A stretch of DNA of 64,000 nucleotides from Pleurodeles waltl (Eukaryota; Chordata; Amphibia; Caudata; Salamandridae), in the NCBI RefSeq assembly GCF_031143425.1, contig NC_090446.1, forward strand, positions 653,935,717-653,999,716, written 5' to 3'. The position numbers and the translations under genes were made by a program. The notes under the pieces were generated by a model. The model searched no databases. It had not been told where the DNA came from and was given only the letters and a program-made list of their open reading frames with translations. Shown here one piece after another: positions 20,745 through 32,980 of the stretch (its first letter is position 1; each line of letters begins with the position of its first letter).

Positions 20745-21312
20745 GGGGGTCATTCCGACCCCGCCGCCCGCCTGGCGGGAACCGCCAAAAGACCGTACCG
20801 CAGTCAAATGACCGCGGCGGTCATTCTGACTTTCCCGCTGGGCCGGCGGGCGACCGACAGAAGGCCTCCCGCCGGCCCAGCGGGAAAGCCCCAGCAACGA
20901 TGAAGCCGGCTCCGAATGGAGCCGGCGGAGTTGCTGGTGTGCGACGGGTGCGTTGCAGACACTGAAAATCATTATGGGGCGCTGTGAGGGGGGCCCTGCA
21001 CTGCCCATGCCAGTGGCATGGGCAGTGCAGGGTCCCCCAGGGGCCCCACGACACCCGTTCCTGCCATCCTGTTCCTGGCGGTATTTACCGCCAGGACCAG
21101 GATGGCGGGAAGGGGGTCGGAATCCCCATGGCGGTGCTGCAAGCAGCGCCGCCATGGCGGATTCCTTGGGCCAGGGGTAAACCGGCGGGAAACCGCCGGT
21201 TGCCCTTTTCTGACCGCGGCTTTACCGCTGCGGTCAGAATGGCCCAGGAAGCACCGCCAGCCTGTTGGCGGTGCTTCCGCGGTCCCCGGCTGCCAGGGTC
21301 AGAATGACCCCC
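20745..21312. mobile_element. Harbinger-type MITE, 568 bp, with 3-bp target duplication
   Basis: The left end is GGGGGTCATTCCGACCCCG; the right end reversed is GGGGGTCATTCTGACCCTGG, so the first 17 bp match except at one position. TAT flanks both sides (20742-20744 and 21313-21315). The interior is GC-rich with many GCCGGCGG/CCGCC motifs and several internal palindromes. The GGTCATT termini and GGCGGT composition tie it to the Harbinger copies. It has no coding capacity. Confidence 0.85.
20994..21032. repeat. Perfect 18-bp hairpin inside the MITE
   Basis: The arms 20994-21011 and 21015-21032 are exact reverse complements (CCCTGCACTGCCCATGCC) around a 3-base AGT loop. Flanking G and C runs could extend the stem with mismatches. 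Confidence 0.9.
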
Positions 21313-21315
21313 TAT

Positions 21316-22861
21316 GTAGCCTGTGTTGACTGGTGTTAGTTTTCTGTGATACATTTTGCCCTGATTTCTGCTTGTTCCTTCCAACTTGTTCTTGATATGA
21401 ATAATAGGGTACTACTGCTGATTTTGAATGCCACGCAGTGTTTGTATGTTATCAATCCATTATACCAATGTGAATAGATGGGGTAATAAAAACAAATGTG
21501 TTTTCCCTTGCGTGATTTCCGTCCTTCTGTTTTTTTGCTGGACACTGCTGGAACTCTGATCCCACACATTAATAAAGCATTGATTGATTTTTCCTTACGT
21601 TTGTTTCCCGTATGATATGTGAGCTTATAGTGTTTAGTTCTCAGCTGCGAGCGCGGATCCTGCTCAGTGGGCGAGAGGTATGACTTGTGTTACTGAAGAG
21701 AGAATGAGGGAGGATCCTCCCATCAGGTTGCGCTGATTTTCCAGGCATGCTCGGGAAATGAACACCGTAGTTTTCTCTAGAAGACCACATGAAAAGAAAA
21801 ATAGGTGTGTTAACAGTTATATCACGTCTCATATGTTGATATAGTTGAATGCATTGGATTTCCGAACAAGTTTGAAATTCTGAAAAGAGGTAAGACTTCA
21901 GAAATGATAACTTTAATAGTGTAAGTTACGACTTTCTAGAAGGATACCTGCCTGTACCTTATTGAGAGTACGATAATTGCAGACAAGCTCGCAAAGGTTT
22001 CTAAAGATGTCTGCATTAATTCATGTTTGAGTTTCAGACTCATTTAAAGTGCAAGAATCACCTCTTTATGTTTTTCTGAAATAATTGTCTCTGTTCTTTG
22101 GGCCATTCTTGAGAGGTGTCTACACTTAACTGTTTCCCTGCAAGCAGCATTGTTATTTGCCTCACACATGTCAATATATGCGGTGACATATTTTATATTG
22201 CTTCATTGCTGACGAGTGTAAAAAATGAAAAAAGAGCATGGTTGCATTTTCACTATTTTGCTTAAGTCTGCATTTATGTTTTTTTCAGTTGAATATTGTA
22301 GACTGAGCAGGGAAAATTGGTTGCTAAATACGTTGAAAGCACATTGTATGACAAATAATAATTAATGGTTGCGACTTATGTGCGTTTGTATCATCAATAC
22401 AAGAACCCCGCTGGGCTATGGCATAGTGTTACTGCTGATCCTCTTAAAAGATGCTTCTTTGCCTCCATGGTTACATCCTAAAGTACTTATAAGTGACGTA
22501 AAGATGACATGTTAATTCGTTGGTGAAGTAATTAATGTCTATTACTGTTGCCCAATAATGTGTCTATTCTCATAGTTGTGATTATATATTTTTCTTTTCA
22601 AATGGATATTACTTTGTTTTGCATCATGTTGATGTTATTGTGCAGAGAAAAAATGAAAATTTTAATTAAGCAGTGTTTGTGAGTGTGCATGCTTCTCTAT
22701 AGTTAGGCTCACTACAATACTTTTAGCCCTGAATATAGTCTGAGCCATTCTGTTACAAGGGACTAGTGTTAGTCCTTGTAGTTAATACATTAGTTGCAGT
22801 AGTGAACTTTATTTTACTGTTACTCAGTGACCCAGAGGTCCACTATTAGGTTTAATTTCAG
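21316..22861. other. No recognisable gene; AT-rich
   Basis: AT-rich sequence up to the broken edge of Harbinger copy 3. No open frame, terminal repeat or RNA gene signature was recognised. Confidence 0.4.
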
Positions 22862-24004
22862 GTTTGAGAATGTAAAAGGGATCCACCTGTCATATGGATG
22901 CATCTGAACCTGGCCTTCAGGAGGCCGAATGTCCTCTCAATTGTTCTCCTGGTTCGTCCATGAGCATCATTATACCTATTCTCAGACCCTTTCCTGTCAT
23001 TCCTTACAGGGGTCAAGAGCCACAACAGGTTTGGGTAGTCAGATTCACCTGCAAGAAGTGAGGGACAAACATTAGCCTTGCACAATGGTATGGGGGATGA
23101 CTCCTGAAGCCATACACTGACTTGCATTGGGTGGGGACTTTGGCTCACCTATTAGCCACTCCCTGTGCCTCTGTAGTTGTGTCATCACATGTGGGATGCT
23201 GCTATTCCTCAAGACGAAAACATCATGCACCGACCCACGATACTTAGCAGTGACGTGGGAGATGTACTGGTCAGCCAGGCACACTATTTGCACATTGAGT
23301 GAGTGGAAACTCTTCCGATTCCTGAACACCTGTTCAATGTGCCGGGTTGGTGGGGGGGACAAATTCTTTATGTGTTCCATCAGTGGCCCCATTAACATGT
23401 GGAATATGTTTCATTGCATAGAAACCAGCCTTCACATTGGCCAAATCATCCCCTTGGGTGAAAGCGATGTATCTGCACATGTGCTTGAGAAGGGCAGCCA
23501 AAACCCTTGCTAGCACTATTGAGAACATTGGCTGTGACATTCCTGCACCCAAGCCCACTCTCACTTGGAAAGAGCCACTTGCCAGGAAATGGAGCACTGA
23601 TAGGACCTGTAGAAGAGGGGGAATCCCAGTGGGTTGACGGATACCAGATATCAGATCAGGCTCCAATTATGCCTTGTGAATGTGGCCCTATCCAGTCTAT
23701 AAGTGAGTAAAATGTGCCTGTTCTCCAGGGTAGCCAAGTCCACAAGGGGTCTGTACATGGGGGCTTGCCTCCTCCTCCTATTCCTCTGCAGTGGTAGTAC
23801 CTAAGGGAAACAAGCGTGAGAAGGGAGTGGCAAACTGAACAATGGAACAACCACTTCAGTGTACATTGAGCTTGTATGTAACTGAACTATGTAAATGACA
23901 ATATATGTACAATGACAGCAAGGATGCAGTTTTTAAATTCAGAATGTTGACCTGCAGCATAAAATGGCAACCGCCTGTTTTGTATGTAGTGACAAGTGCA
24001 AGTG

Positions 24005-24165
24005 ATGTAACTGCGGGCGTTTGGCGTCATGGCGGAAGGCGGTCTTGCACCGCCGTGCTATTCCTCATTGGCTTACATGCGGCTCTGTGGTGTACAGTGT
24101 CCAATGAGGATCACCGGCAACGGTGACCGTGTACACTGCCGGGAACGTGACCGCCTTTTCTGACT
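24005..24165 (+). promoter_or_regulatory. Candidate promoter of gene B (copy 3)
   Basis: A CpG-rich block upstream of gene B exon 1, with ACTGCGGGCGTTTGGCG, CATTGG, CCAATG, a CGGTGAC-type motif and ACGTGACCGCC. The same motifs in the same order occur in copy 2 at 12910-13090 on the opposite strand. Confidence 0.45.
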
Positions 24166-26621
24166 ATAACCTCTCTTGATTCCTGACTTTCCACAGGACA
24201 ACACATCCACTGCATGTGCTGCTGTGACCTGAGTCTGAAACCTGCCATGGCCCGTGTGACAGGGGAAAGGGCCCCTGCCTTCACTTCAGAGGAGTTGGAG
24301 CGCCTGGTGGATTGGATCCTACCCCTGTATGGACAGCTGAATGGGCCTCCAGACCAACAGGTGAGTACACCACGGGAACGATGCATGCAACAAGGTTGCA
24401 TGAAGATGTGTATGTGCTGGCAGTGTGTCATTTGGGTGGGGGGTATGGCTGGTGGTAGTGTACATGCGCAGGGCTCCAGGTGATGTGTGTGCCATTGGAG
24501 GGTAAATAGTATTTGTGGGCCATATGTGTGACAGGCTGGATTGTATGGTTAATGGTGTCCTCTTGTCTGTGTTTCCTCTGCAGGTCAGCACCCATCACAA
24601 GAAGGGATTGTGGCGTGCCCTCGCCAAGGACATGCGGACCCTGGGGTTCTATAGCAGGCTGAGCACCCACTGCAGGAAACGGTGGGAGGACCTGAGACGC
24701 TGTGCCCGGAAGACCGTGGAGGCCCAGCTGGGGATGGCCTCCCAACGAGGGAGGGGTGCCGGTCAGAACCTGGCCCGCATACTGGCGGTGGCCTACCCAG
24801 AACTGGATGGGCGCTGACGGCAGCACAGCAGCCACGAGGGGGGGAGTACAGTGTGTGTAACACCCACCTTTGTTGCCTGGCATAGGATGCTGGTGGTGGG
24901 TTTCAATAAGTGGGTGCCCCTTCATGCCGGCTCATACATTGCTGCGTGGTCCAGCTCAGGGTAGATGAGTGAATGGCAAAATCTTGTTAGCTAGCTAGGT
25001 GGCATTCCATGTCAGACACGGCTTAGTAGGTCCCAGGAGGGGTGCAGATGGCGTTGGTTGGCTCTCATCCTGCTGTGGTACCTAGCCAATGGAATGCCAC
25101 TATGGTGAATGGTGCTCAATCTTGATCCCTGTGTGTGATGGTAATGTGTATGCCATGTGTTGGTGCTGTAATTGACCCAGTGCTCCCTTTCTCTCTCTTC
25201 CCCTATTTTCTTCTGTCATCCTGTCATGGGTGCATTAGAATCATCTGACGGAGGAGCAGGGGCACCGGCGAATGAGGGAGCTGCAGCCCATGGGACTCAC
25301 GAGGCAGTGTCCACCGACGCTGAGGGGACCAGTGGGATGGAGGGCAAGGGGAGCACCACGGCGGGAACAGGAGGTGAAAACAATGACTGATTCCTCCTCC
25401 GATGGGAGCTCCCTGGTGGTGGCGGACACCTCTAGAACCACCCCAGCAACAGGTATAGCTGCCACCCCCCTTACCAGAACCGTCCTCCTAGTAGCCCCCC
25501 ACTGAGTTGGCCGTGCCCGCTCACCCAGGAGGGTGGGCATCTCCTTCGCCCCAGGCACCTCAGGCCCTGCCTCAGGGAGCCCTGTTGCCCTCAGTGAGGA
25601 GGCTATTGACCTCCTGAGATCCATTCCTTTAGGGCAGTCAATCATAGTGAATGCCATTCAGGAGCTGGCACCCCAGATGCAGCAATGCAATGCCTACCTG
25701 GAGGGCATCCACAGTGGGTTGGTAGCCCTACAGAGATCGTTTCAGACTCTAGCATCCTCTCTTATGGCAGCCAGTGTCCCTGGTCCTACTGTCCCCCTCC
25801 AATTACCACTTCCCAGTCCCAGTCTCCTCAACCCCAACCCATCACATGCACACATACAGACAAGTATGCACACAAAACATCACACAAGAGTGGCACAGAC
25901 ACAGGCACCAAACGTCAAGCCACAAGCACGCACACAAAAACCAGACAGTTGCACACAACCAACATCCACTGCTGTCCCCTCCTCCTCCTCCCTCACAGTC
26001 ACATCCGCACTCACCCCTGCATGCACTGCATAACAGCCACCATCACCATCACATCATGCAGTACACCCCCTCACTTGCAGACACCTCCACAACATACATC
26101 CACACGTCCTGTTCGTCCTATCCCTCCCTGTCTGCACCCCCTCCTAAGAGACACAAACGCTCGCACTCAGACACCCAACAGCCATCCACCTCACACACAC
26201 ACACACACTGTCCATGCACCTGCACCCAGGTCCAGCAGACGTACACCTCCTTACAACCACTCCCTCTACCTCCACTCCCATCCCTCCTCCCACATCCCGC
26301 TCCAACGTCCCAAAGAAGCTTTTCCTTGCCCATCTTAACCCCTTCCCTCCCCCTTTACTCCACATCTTGCCCCTAAGACCCGGCTCAGCACCTCAGCAAA
26401 ACTGTCTGCCGCTGTTCCCCCCCACAAAATCTGTTGCTGGCACAAAGGGGCCCCTGAGTGTGATGCAGCCACTCCTAGGCAGTCCACACCTTCGCCTCAG
26501 AAAGGGGGGACTAGTTTGGTGAAACCTAAGGGACAGAGGATGGGGTCAGTGGAGGCACCTCCTAGATCTGGAGGCAAGGACACAAGTCATATGACAAAGG
26601 CCAAAGGGGGCCGTCACAAGG

Positions 26622-26756
26622 ATCCCCCTCCACCACCAAAGAAAGCCAAGGATACCCCTCCACCACTGAAGAAAGCCAAGGATCCTCCTCCACCACCAAA
26701 GAAAGCCAAGGATACCCCTCCACCTCTAAAGAAAGCCAAGGAGCCCCCTCCACCAG
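26622..26756. repeat. 30-bp minisatellite, about 4-5 units (Lys/Pro)
   Basis: GAAAGCCAAGGATACCCCTC-type units start at 26641, 26671, 26701 and 26731. The plus strand reads KKAKDTPPPL or KKAKDPPPPP per unit. Confidence 0.9.
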
Positions 26757-27095
26757 CAGAGGGCAAGGAGCCCCTACAACCAGCAGAGGAGCCCAAGGAG
26801 CCCCACAACCAGCAATGGAACCCAAGGGGCCCCCACTACCAGCAGTTGAACCCAAGGGGCCCCCACAACCAGCAGTGGAACCCAAAGAGCCCCCTCCACC
26901 AGCACAGGGCAAGGAGCCCCCACAACCAGCAATGGAACCCAAAGAGCCCCCTCTGCCAGCAGAGGAACCCAAGGAGTCCCCACAACCAGCAGGGGGAACC
27001 CAAGGAGCCCCCACAACCAGCAGTTGAACCCAAAGAGCCCCCTCACCAGCAGTGGAACCCAAAGAACCCCCTCCACCAGCTGAGGGCATGTAGTC
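26757..27095. repeat. 30-bp minisatellite, about eleven units (Glu/Pro)
   Basis: Units of AACCCAAGGGGCCCCCACAA plus CCAGCAGTGG in a roughly 30-bp register, reading PAVEPKEPPQ in one plus frame. A 1-bp change near 26800 throws the upstream frame out. Single decayed pieces of the 74- and 64-bp units follow at about 27110-27240. Confidence 0.88.
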
Positions 27096-28204
27096 CACCC
27101 TCCAGAGACTGTTGGGCAAGGAGCCCCCTCCAGAATCAGTGGGCATGTTGCTCACTCCCGAGACTGTGGCCTTTCACTCCTCTCCAGAGACTTTTTGGCA
27201 AGAAGCCCCCTCCAGAACCAGTGGGCATGTTACCCACTCAATCTGAGGTGCCCCCCACCCTCCCTTCCCCCTGAGGTGCCTGCCCATTTCCAACATGATG
27301 CCCTTGAACAGTGGAGTCCGGAAGTTGTCAGGAGGCAAGTTGGGCCTTGGGCTATGCTCTGTGGCCATGTGGCCCTTTGGTACTTTGGACTGGCCATTGG
27401 CCCAGTCTGGACATAGACGCCTGCATTTTCATGTCATGATTAATTATAGTGGCTGTTGGCAGCAAATTACAGTGTTCGTACTTCAGAATTGTTGTCCTTG
27501 CATTATTTGCTAGTGGGCCATGTGACAGTCGTTTTACTCTGCCGCTGGTTCTGTGTATGGTATGTGTGTTGCGTGTGTGTGTAACACTCTCCTTTTCCTT
27601 CCTCCCTCCCCTATGTGCTAGGCGGCTGTACTCAACATCGTCGTCTTCGTTGGCTTATGTGCTCCAGGACGGTCATGGCATGGTAGAGCATCGGGAAGAC
27701 TTGGACTTCCGGTTCCATGGCGGCCGCGGAGTCCTCTGTGTCCCTGATGGTGAGTCTTTTGTTTTCTGTACTGTTTCTTCCAGGCTTTTGATGGTGTTGG
27801 TACTGCCCCAGAAATCCTGGCGGTTTGCTAAGTCATAATATGGTGGGCGGTACCTTGACTTCTGCCTGGCTGTAGGTGGCTACTGCCGTGGTCAGTGGTG
27901 TTAACGCCCTGGCGGTTGGTGTGGTACATTGGCTGTCTATGTGAGGTATCACCGCCAGGGTCATTATTTGGCGGTAATTAACACCGTGCTGTTGGCGGTA
28001 TTACTGCCACTTTAACAGTCACTTACAATATAATGACCAACTATGTCTTGATATAGAGATTTTCACAATTCCTTTAGAATCAGTGCTATGTTCTTCTGAG
28101 GTAGCCGCAGGGTTTGCTGCACCGAGTGGCTGCAAAAATCCCAGAAAGACAAAGTTTTGTGTAGGTACACACACTGACAACCAAGTTTTGATAATGAATG
28201 CCAG

Positions 28205-29220
28205 TTCCTATAGGAAAGGCTGAGCCAGAGCTAGGTCCTGACAAAGTTGAATCTCATCCTGCACCATATTGAGTATATTGTCCAGGAAGGTAATGGGTCT
28301 GACTCCTCTGGACCGGGGGAACTCCATCACTGTTACGAGAACCTTGGTAAAGCACCAAAGTGCGGATGAGAGTCAGAAAGGGAGACCCACAGACTAGTAC
28401 ACCTGACATTGCCATCTGAACAGAAGAAAACGGATATGGGGGGCAAAGATAGGGGGAGGTAAACAAGGCATCCTTTAGTTGCAGCTTCATCATCCAGCCG
28501 CTGGCAGCAAAACACCTCTTAGGAGATGAATGCCCTCCATTTTAAAATGATGGTACACCAACCAGCCATTGAACTCTTTTAAGATTGATCCCTGGTCAGA
28601 CCCCCTGATTGTTGTTCTGTACCAAGAAAAAGTTGCTTAGAAACCCACTGGGAGTAAGGAACGCTGGAACAATACCCCTTTTGCCAGTAGGGTCTGTACT
28701 TCCTGATCTATTAGTGAAGGTTCCTCTGCTGAGAAGCGTAGTGGGATAGGTTTTTGGGCCTGCATCTGAGTTCCATAATACTGAAAAAACTGTTACTGTC
28801 TGGAGAACCCATGCATTTCCCTTGGCCTCCCTCCACTTTGAGGAAAAGAGCCAATCTGCTTTCCACTTTCGGTAGGGAAGAAGGGATACTCCTTACCTGA
28901 AGTTCCACTTGTTGCATTGGCATCATCCCAGAATCTGCCTCTTCACCATGGCCCCTGCTGCCTACTGTCGTGGGAAGAAGGTGCCAAATTTCTGCTCATT
29001 TTGCCATTTGTAGGACTTCTTGCTCTGAAATCTCTGGGAGGCTTGAAGTTGCGCGCGGCTGTTGGAGTTCCCCCACCAGTACCGACCCTACTGATAACCT
29101 GTGGTGGCAACAGACTCCTCATCCAAAGGGGACATTAGCTGAGCCCTGCACACCTCCTTCTCAAGGCCACCTGCTTCAAATCTTTCTATGAAGAACAGGA
29201 TGAGAAATGTATATATAATT
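28205..29220 (-). mobile_element. DIRS-type retrotransposon fragment (end of ORF1 and start of reverse transcriptase)
   Basis: The minus strand reads a Gln/Ser-rich ORF1 C-terminus (about 29190-28960), then reverse transcriptase pieces: FNGWLVYHHFKMEGIHLLRG near 28540 and WMMKLQLKDALF near 28480. The same landmarks occur in the DIRS at 60370-60500 (HFKVEGIHLLRDVL, LDLKDAYL). Stops and frame changes are common. The catalytic aspartate box is not preserved, and neither terminus was found. Confidence 0.55.
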
Positions 29221-30615
29221 TTTTAAACAGTCCAGAAATGCAGATCACTTCAGGCAATCGATCACCAGACCATCAGGCCTTTAAGGATAGCACCCCACTA
29301 ATGACAAACCCGAAATGGGCAGCCTTCATCCAGCAATACTGTGAGCAGGCGAGAAATGAAAAAACCTGCCTACTCAGGTGAGAAAACTAAAGTGCCTATA
29401 ACCCATGCCATAGCCTTATTGAAGCTCCTGCGCCGTGAACCGTGCATTCATTCATCTGTCCTCTCTACAATGAGCGAGATGTGCTGATAGGCAGCTAGAT
29501 CGCGCGTCTCACGCCCTTTAGTGGCCTCAACACAGTACTGTGCCCCGGGTCAGCGTGGTCTCAAAGAAAGTAAGCATTTGGCTGCACTAACTACAGGTGA
29601 CAGCAGTGGCCTCATCAGCTCAAAAGCGTAATAATGAGAGCTCCGCGCACGCTGCAGAGGGAGAGAGCAGATCAAAAGCGAGAAACGCCTCAGAGAGTAA
29701 TGAAGAGCACTTTGTCGGAAGCTGAGCGCTTCTGCTGAGTAACACATTACATGAAAGGAAAAGGGAAGTTAAATAGTTGAAAAGACAGTAAATATGTGGG
29801 GGAAAACAGGTAACATTTTTCTTTAAGCCCCAACACTATGAGATATAAAACAGAAAAACACTTAATTGGCAGCAGAGCATCAAAAAGAGGAAGGTCTCCA
29901 TTAGGAAGGATGCTTTATGTTTATGGAGAGAGACTGAAGTAGTGTATTGGACTCATGATTACTGTTGGTTAGTTTTTCCTCACGACTCATAGGAAATGTA
30001 GTCCTGCGTTAAGGTTTCATAATATTGTTTGCATAAGGCTGCTGAGAAAAATAAACAGAAGAAAGCATGCATAATCTTAGCCTCTAGTCCTGGCATAGAA
30101 TTGCATCATTCTGCAGCATTGCAACAATTGACTGATTGTTTATACAGACCTTGCTCACTGGTTCAAGGTGTTTGCCTGTCTTTCCCACTAAATATTGGTT
30201 ACAAATCAGTGGAAGTCGATGCTCCAGTCTAGCAGGCCTGGTCTCTTTCAGTTGCTGCCTGACGTTGTAGAGGGGTGTCAGGGAATTTCAGCCTGGGCAA
30301 ATCTGTCTCTTGCTGGAGCAGTTCACCTCTGATGGTGACTGACATCAATGACAGCACTTCTGGTTATATAATATTGGAGGTTATAGCTGCCCGATCCCTC
30401 TGGATTTTCTAGGGCATGTATTTTTGACTCCTGCACATTGTAATTAGCTTGGCCCTGACCGGTGCTGTCCTTTCAAGTCTCAGAATATGGCTAGTTATTT
30501 TTGCAGACTGAAATGGAGTTTGACTGAAAGATGGTTGTCTTGCTTTGAAAGAGAATGCCATTAAACATATAGAGGGTAACCCGTTAATAGCCCGTAGGAC
30601 CTGGGTAAATCATAT
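29221..30615. other. No recognisable gene
   Basis: Short unsupported open frames only. No terminal repeats or domains were seen. Confidence 0.4.
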
Positions 30616-31671
30616 CACACAACTACAATGGTGCAACCAGTAATTGCTTGAACATGAAATTTCATCAAGGCATAACATGCACATGTAGCACAAACCAAAA
30701 CGTATTTTTCTCAAATAATATTAATGCACCAATTAATGTAAAAATATACAATTTATTACTTATCTTTCGATGCCAAATTTATTAAAAATTATAGAGTTGC
30801 CCCAAAACACCCAGAAAGATAATGTTTAAAGAAAGATGCTCGTGAAAAGAAACAAGAAAAATAAAATAATTCTATCTCAACAATATATTCAACTTATATA
30901 ATAAGAGTCTGTCCATTGACCATTGTACAACAAAATATATGTCACACTCAAATTAGGGGAAAGTGTCCAAATCACTATTGACCCTTGGTCCAAACAATGA
31001 TTCCAGGCTCAATCTATATCGTGGACATTTCGACCTGGTGCAATAAATTGGGCCAACTTTCGCCTCAGAAGCGGGTCCTCATCAGGGCACAAAAACAAAT
31101 TCGGAGCAACCTAATGAGAAAGAACCATACTTAAATCTACTATTTCTCACAATATAATGTGCTGCATAGTATTAATAATTCTAGCAATCGTTATTTCCTG
31201 CTTACCTAAAATCCTTTGTAGATAAATGATATATCCATTTTTAGTTTTAAATTCCATGTATTCCTGTTTGAGAAAAATCAAATAAACAAACATCACTATG
31301 ACAAACTTAAATCCAAAACTTGAAAAACTTGACAAAATTCGAAAGGAAACATTCTATCCAATCACTCACCGAGCTTCAGAAGGGGAACCTCCTTTTTCTT
31401 GTATAATCCAAAGGACTTCTCATCCAAAATTTTATTTATCTTCGTGCCAGGAAATGATTCACATGGTCACTGGGCAATTCCAAAATTATATGTCCGATAC
31501 AAAATCCAAGGAATACCAATCAATACATACTTGCCCTCCTCCAAACCCACATCAAACACATTCCAGCAACTCATTTAAAACTCCTACACATAGTTTGTGC
31601 TGCACATGCATGTTATGCACTAATGAAATTTCATGTTCAAGCAATTACCAGTTGGACCATTGTAGTTGTGT
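30616..31671. repeat. Inverted-repeat unit of about 1.06 kb
   Basis: The left arm (about 30616-30690) and the reversed right arm (about 31597-31671) share ACACAACTACAATGG, then TAATTGCTTGAACATGAAAT followed by TTCAT, and GCATAACATGCA, with a few mismatches. The unit contains no coding frame and has a hammerhead-like core near its middle. The class is unresolved: a Penelope-like terminal segment in inverted arrangement, or a DNA transposon. Confidence 0.6.
31022..31085 (-). ncRNA. Hammerhead ribozyme-like core (candidate)
   Basis: The minus strand reads CTGATGAGGACC (31085-31074), about 38 nt, then GGTCGAAATGTCC. CTGATGA and GAAA are the invariant hammerhead core boxes, and GACC/GGTC can form stem II. 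A nearer GGCGAAAG at 31063-31056 offers a shorter, poorly paired alternative. Stems I and III are not obvious. Hammerhead motifs are known in Penelope-like elements and in newt satellite DNA. Cleavage activity cannot be judged from this. Confidence 0.4.
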
Positions 31672-32980
31672 AATTTGAAGTAGAATGCAGCATTCTTTAT
31701 CAAGTATCCTACGTCTTTGTAGCTGCTTAAGAGAACATTTAATTTTACAAGTGCATGTTGTGATAGAACTTACATCTGCCTACCTAGAGAAAAATGGTCA
31801 GGTACCTGAATTATGTTATCAAATAGAATGTGAAGAGTAAGAATATAAGAGACAGAAAATTACCCCTCTGCGTGGGTTTCTGCACTGGGCTACATAAGTC
31901 ACAAACAAGGGAACGCAATGCAGCCAGAGTTTGATGAGTTTGCAAACGAAAATTATGAGTGGCATCAAAGAGGCTTGAGCCACAATAATAGAAGTGGTTC
32001 TTTAAAAGAATACATGGACTTGGGAATGGCATTATGACCAGGAAAGGGTTATAAGAAGGTGTTGCTGAAAGACAGACAACTTATTCTTATACTTTAAAGA
32101 TACATTACTAGGTTATTGAAGGCTGCTTATGCAGGCTGAACCATCAGTAGGTTTGTAGAGGTCATACCTCTAACAAAAGTAGTGCTTATTCAATGGCCCT
32201 GATGCCTAGCAGAGGATAATTGTGCCTTAATTTGCACTGATTAATGATACATATTGGGGTAATTCAGAATTTTGGCTAGTTGTGCTTCCGGGGAGGGTTC
32301 TTGGCATTTTCAGGAGCACCTATCTGGAACCGTCCTAGAGTGTTTGACTTGTTACGAGCTCTGCAGAAGCCTACCCATATGGCTGTTATGATGTGTGTAG
32401 AACAGATAAAGAACAGATAAAGATTTGAGAGGTAATCATTTTTCTGACGCAATAATTTGCTATTATGCACTGAATGCCCTGCTGGACAATAATCTTTATT
32501 TGCAGCTGTGACAGTCCCTGATGCATCTGCACACGTTTTTGAGTAAACCCAAGGGTACAGTAAAGTGTAGAGCAGGAAATGAAGTATCAATAGAAAAAAA
32601 GGGCGGTGGGCAAAATGAAAGAGGTGTGTGGAGTGGCACAGGAAGAAAGATGGTGCCACCAAACTAACCTATAAAGTAATGAGATGAGAGATTGCTTTCA
32701 ATTAGTTATTCCCAATTAGTATACTAACCTCCCTTGCGACGGCAACTTGATTTTATTGAACTACTCTAGAACTACTGTAGTGGTAGTGTGCTTGTTTTTG
32801 TAAATGGTAGAGGCAAATCCAAGGTGCAGGTATAATGAAAAGACCATGGTAAAGCAGTTACCCAAAGAACAGATCCTACTACATGGTGTCTCAGTGTGTG
32901 GATGCATTTTAAGACCAGGATCTTGAAGCTGATTTGTGAGGGTGTGAGTCTCAGCCAGAGGCTGCACTGTACTGTACTTA
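31672..32980. other. No recognisable gene
   Basis: AT-rich. A 128-codon minus-strand frame at 32276-32662 is Phe/Leu/His-rich without any recognised motif, and I do not call it. Confidence 0.4.

Larger units (their letters stand above)
24247..27100 (+). pseudogene. Gene B: Myb/SANT-like protein with Pro/Lys-rich repeats (copy 3)
   Basis: Counterpart of the gene at 12836-9810. Exon 1 24247-24360 (38 codons, APAFTSEELERLVDW) ends at a GTGAGT donor. Exon 2 begins at 24584 after CTGCAG and contains THCRKRWEDLRR and AYPELDGR. A 1-bp difference from copy 2 then puts a TGA in frame at 24815. Exon 3 begins at about 25239 after GCATTAG. The acidic Ser/Gly part and ALSEEAIDLLRSIPLGQS follow, with a frame change near 25388 and a stop near 25503. 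The tail is Pro/Thr/His-rich, then carries KKAKDPPPPP and PAVEPKEPPQ ten-residue repeats. The DNA-binding part is close to copy 2, while the tail repeats are unrelated in unit sequence. Confidence 0.7.
22862..27718 (-). pseudogene. Harbinger DDE nuclease, three exons, truncated and frameshifted (copy 3)
   Basis: Exon 1 27718-27636 (83 nt, as in copy 2), exon 2 23800-23149, exon 3 from 23048 to the break at about 22862. Exon 1 starts MEPEVQVFPM and ends at a damaged donor (TTGAGT where GTGAGT is expected). Exon 2 contains TDGTH for the first acidic residue and a frameshift soon after it, then GSVHDVF for the second. The second intron (23148-23049, 100 bp) keeps GT-AG and the split Gly, giving GESDYPN where copy 2 has GDSGYPN. 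The third catalytic region reads IERTFGLLKARF. About 35 C-terminal codons or more are lost at the truncation. Intron 1 is 3835 bp and contains gene B. Confidence 0.8.
22862..28038 (-). mobile_element. Harbinger copy 3, truncated on the left
   Basis: The right terminus reversed reads GGTCATTATATTGTAAGTGAC, followed by subterminal ACCGCCAACAG like the other copies. The nuclease lies on the minus strand and gene B on the plus strand, the same relative layout as copy 2. The left side stops abruptly inside the last nuclease exon, just after HMTGGSLLHS, so gene A and the other terminus are missing. Individual genes carry stops and frameshifts. It appears more diverged from copy 2 than the shared splice layout alone would suggest. 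Confidence 0.8.

Noticed and set aside
26516..27274. Stand-alone collagen- or Pro-rich host protein
   Set aside because: It continues from gene B of Harbinger copy 3 and is a transposon tail array with frame changes.
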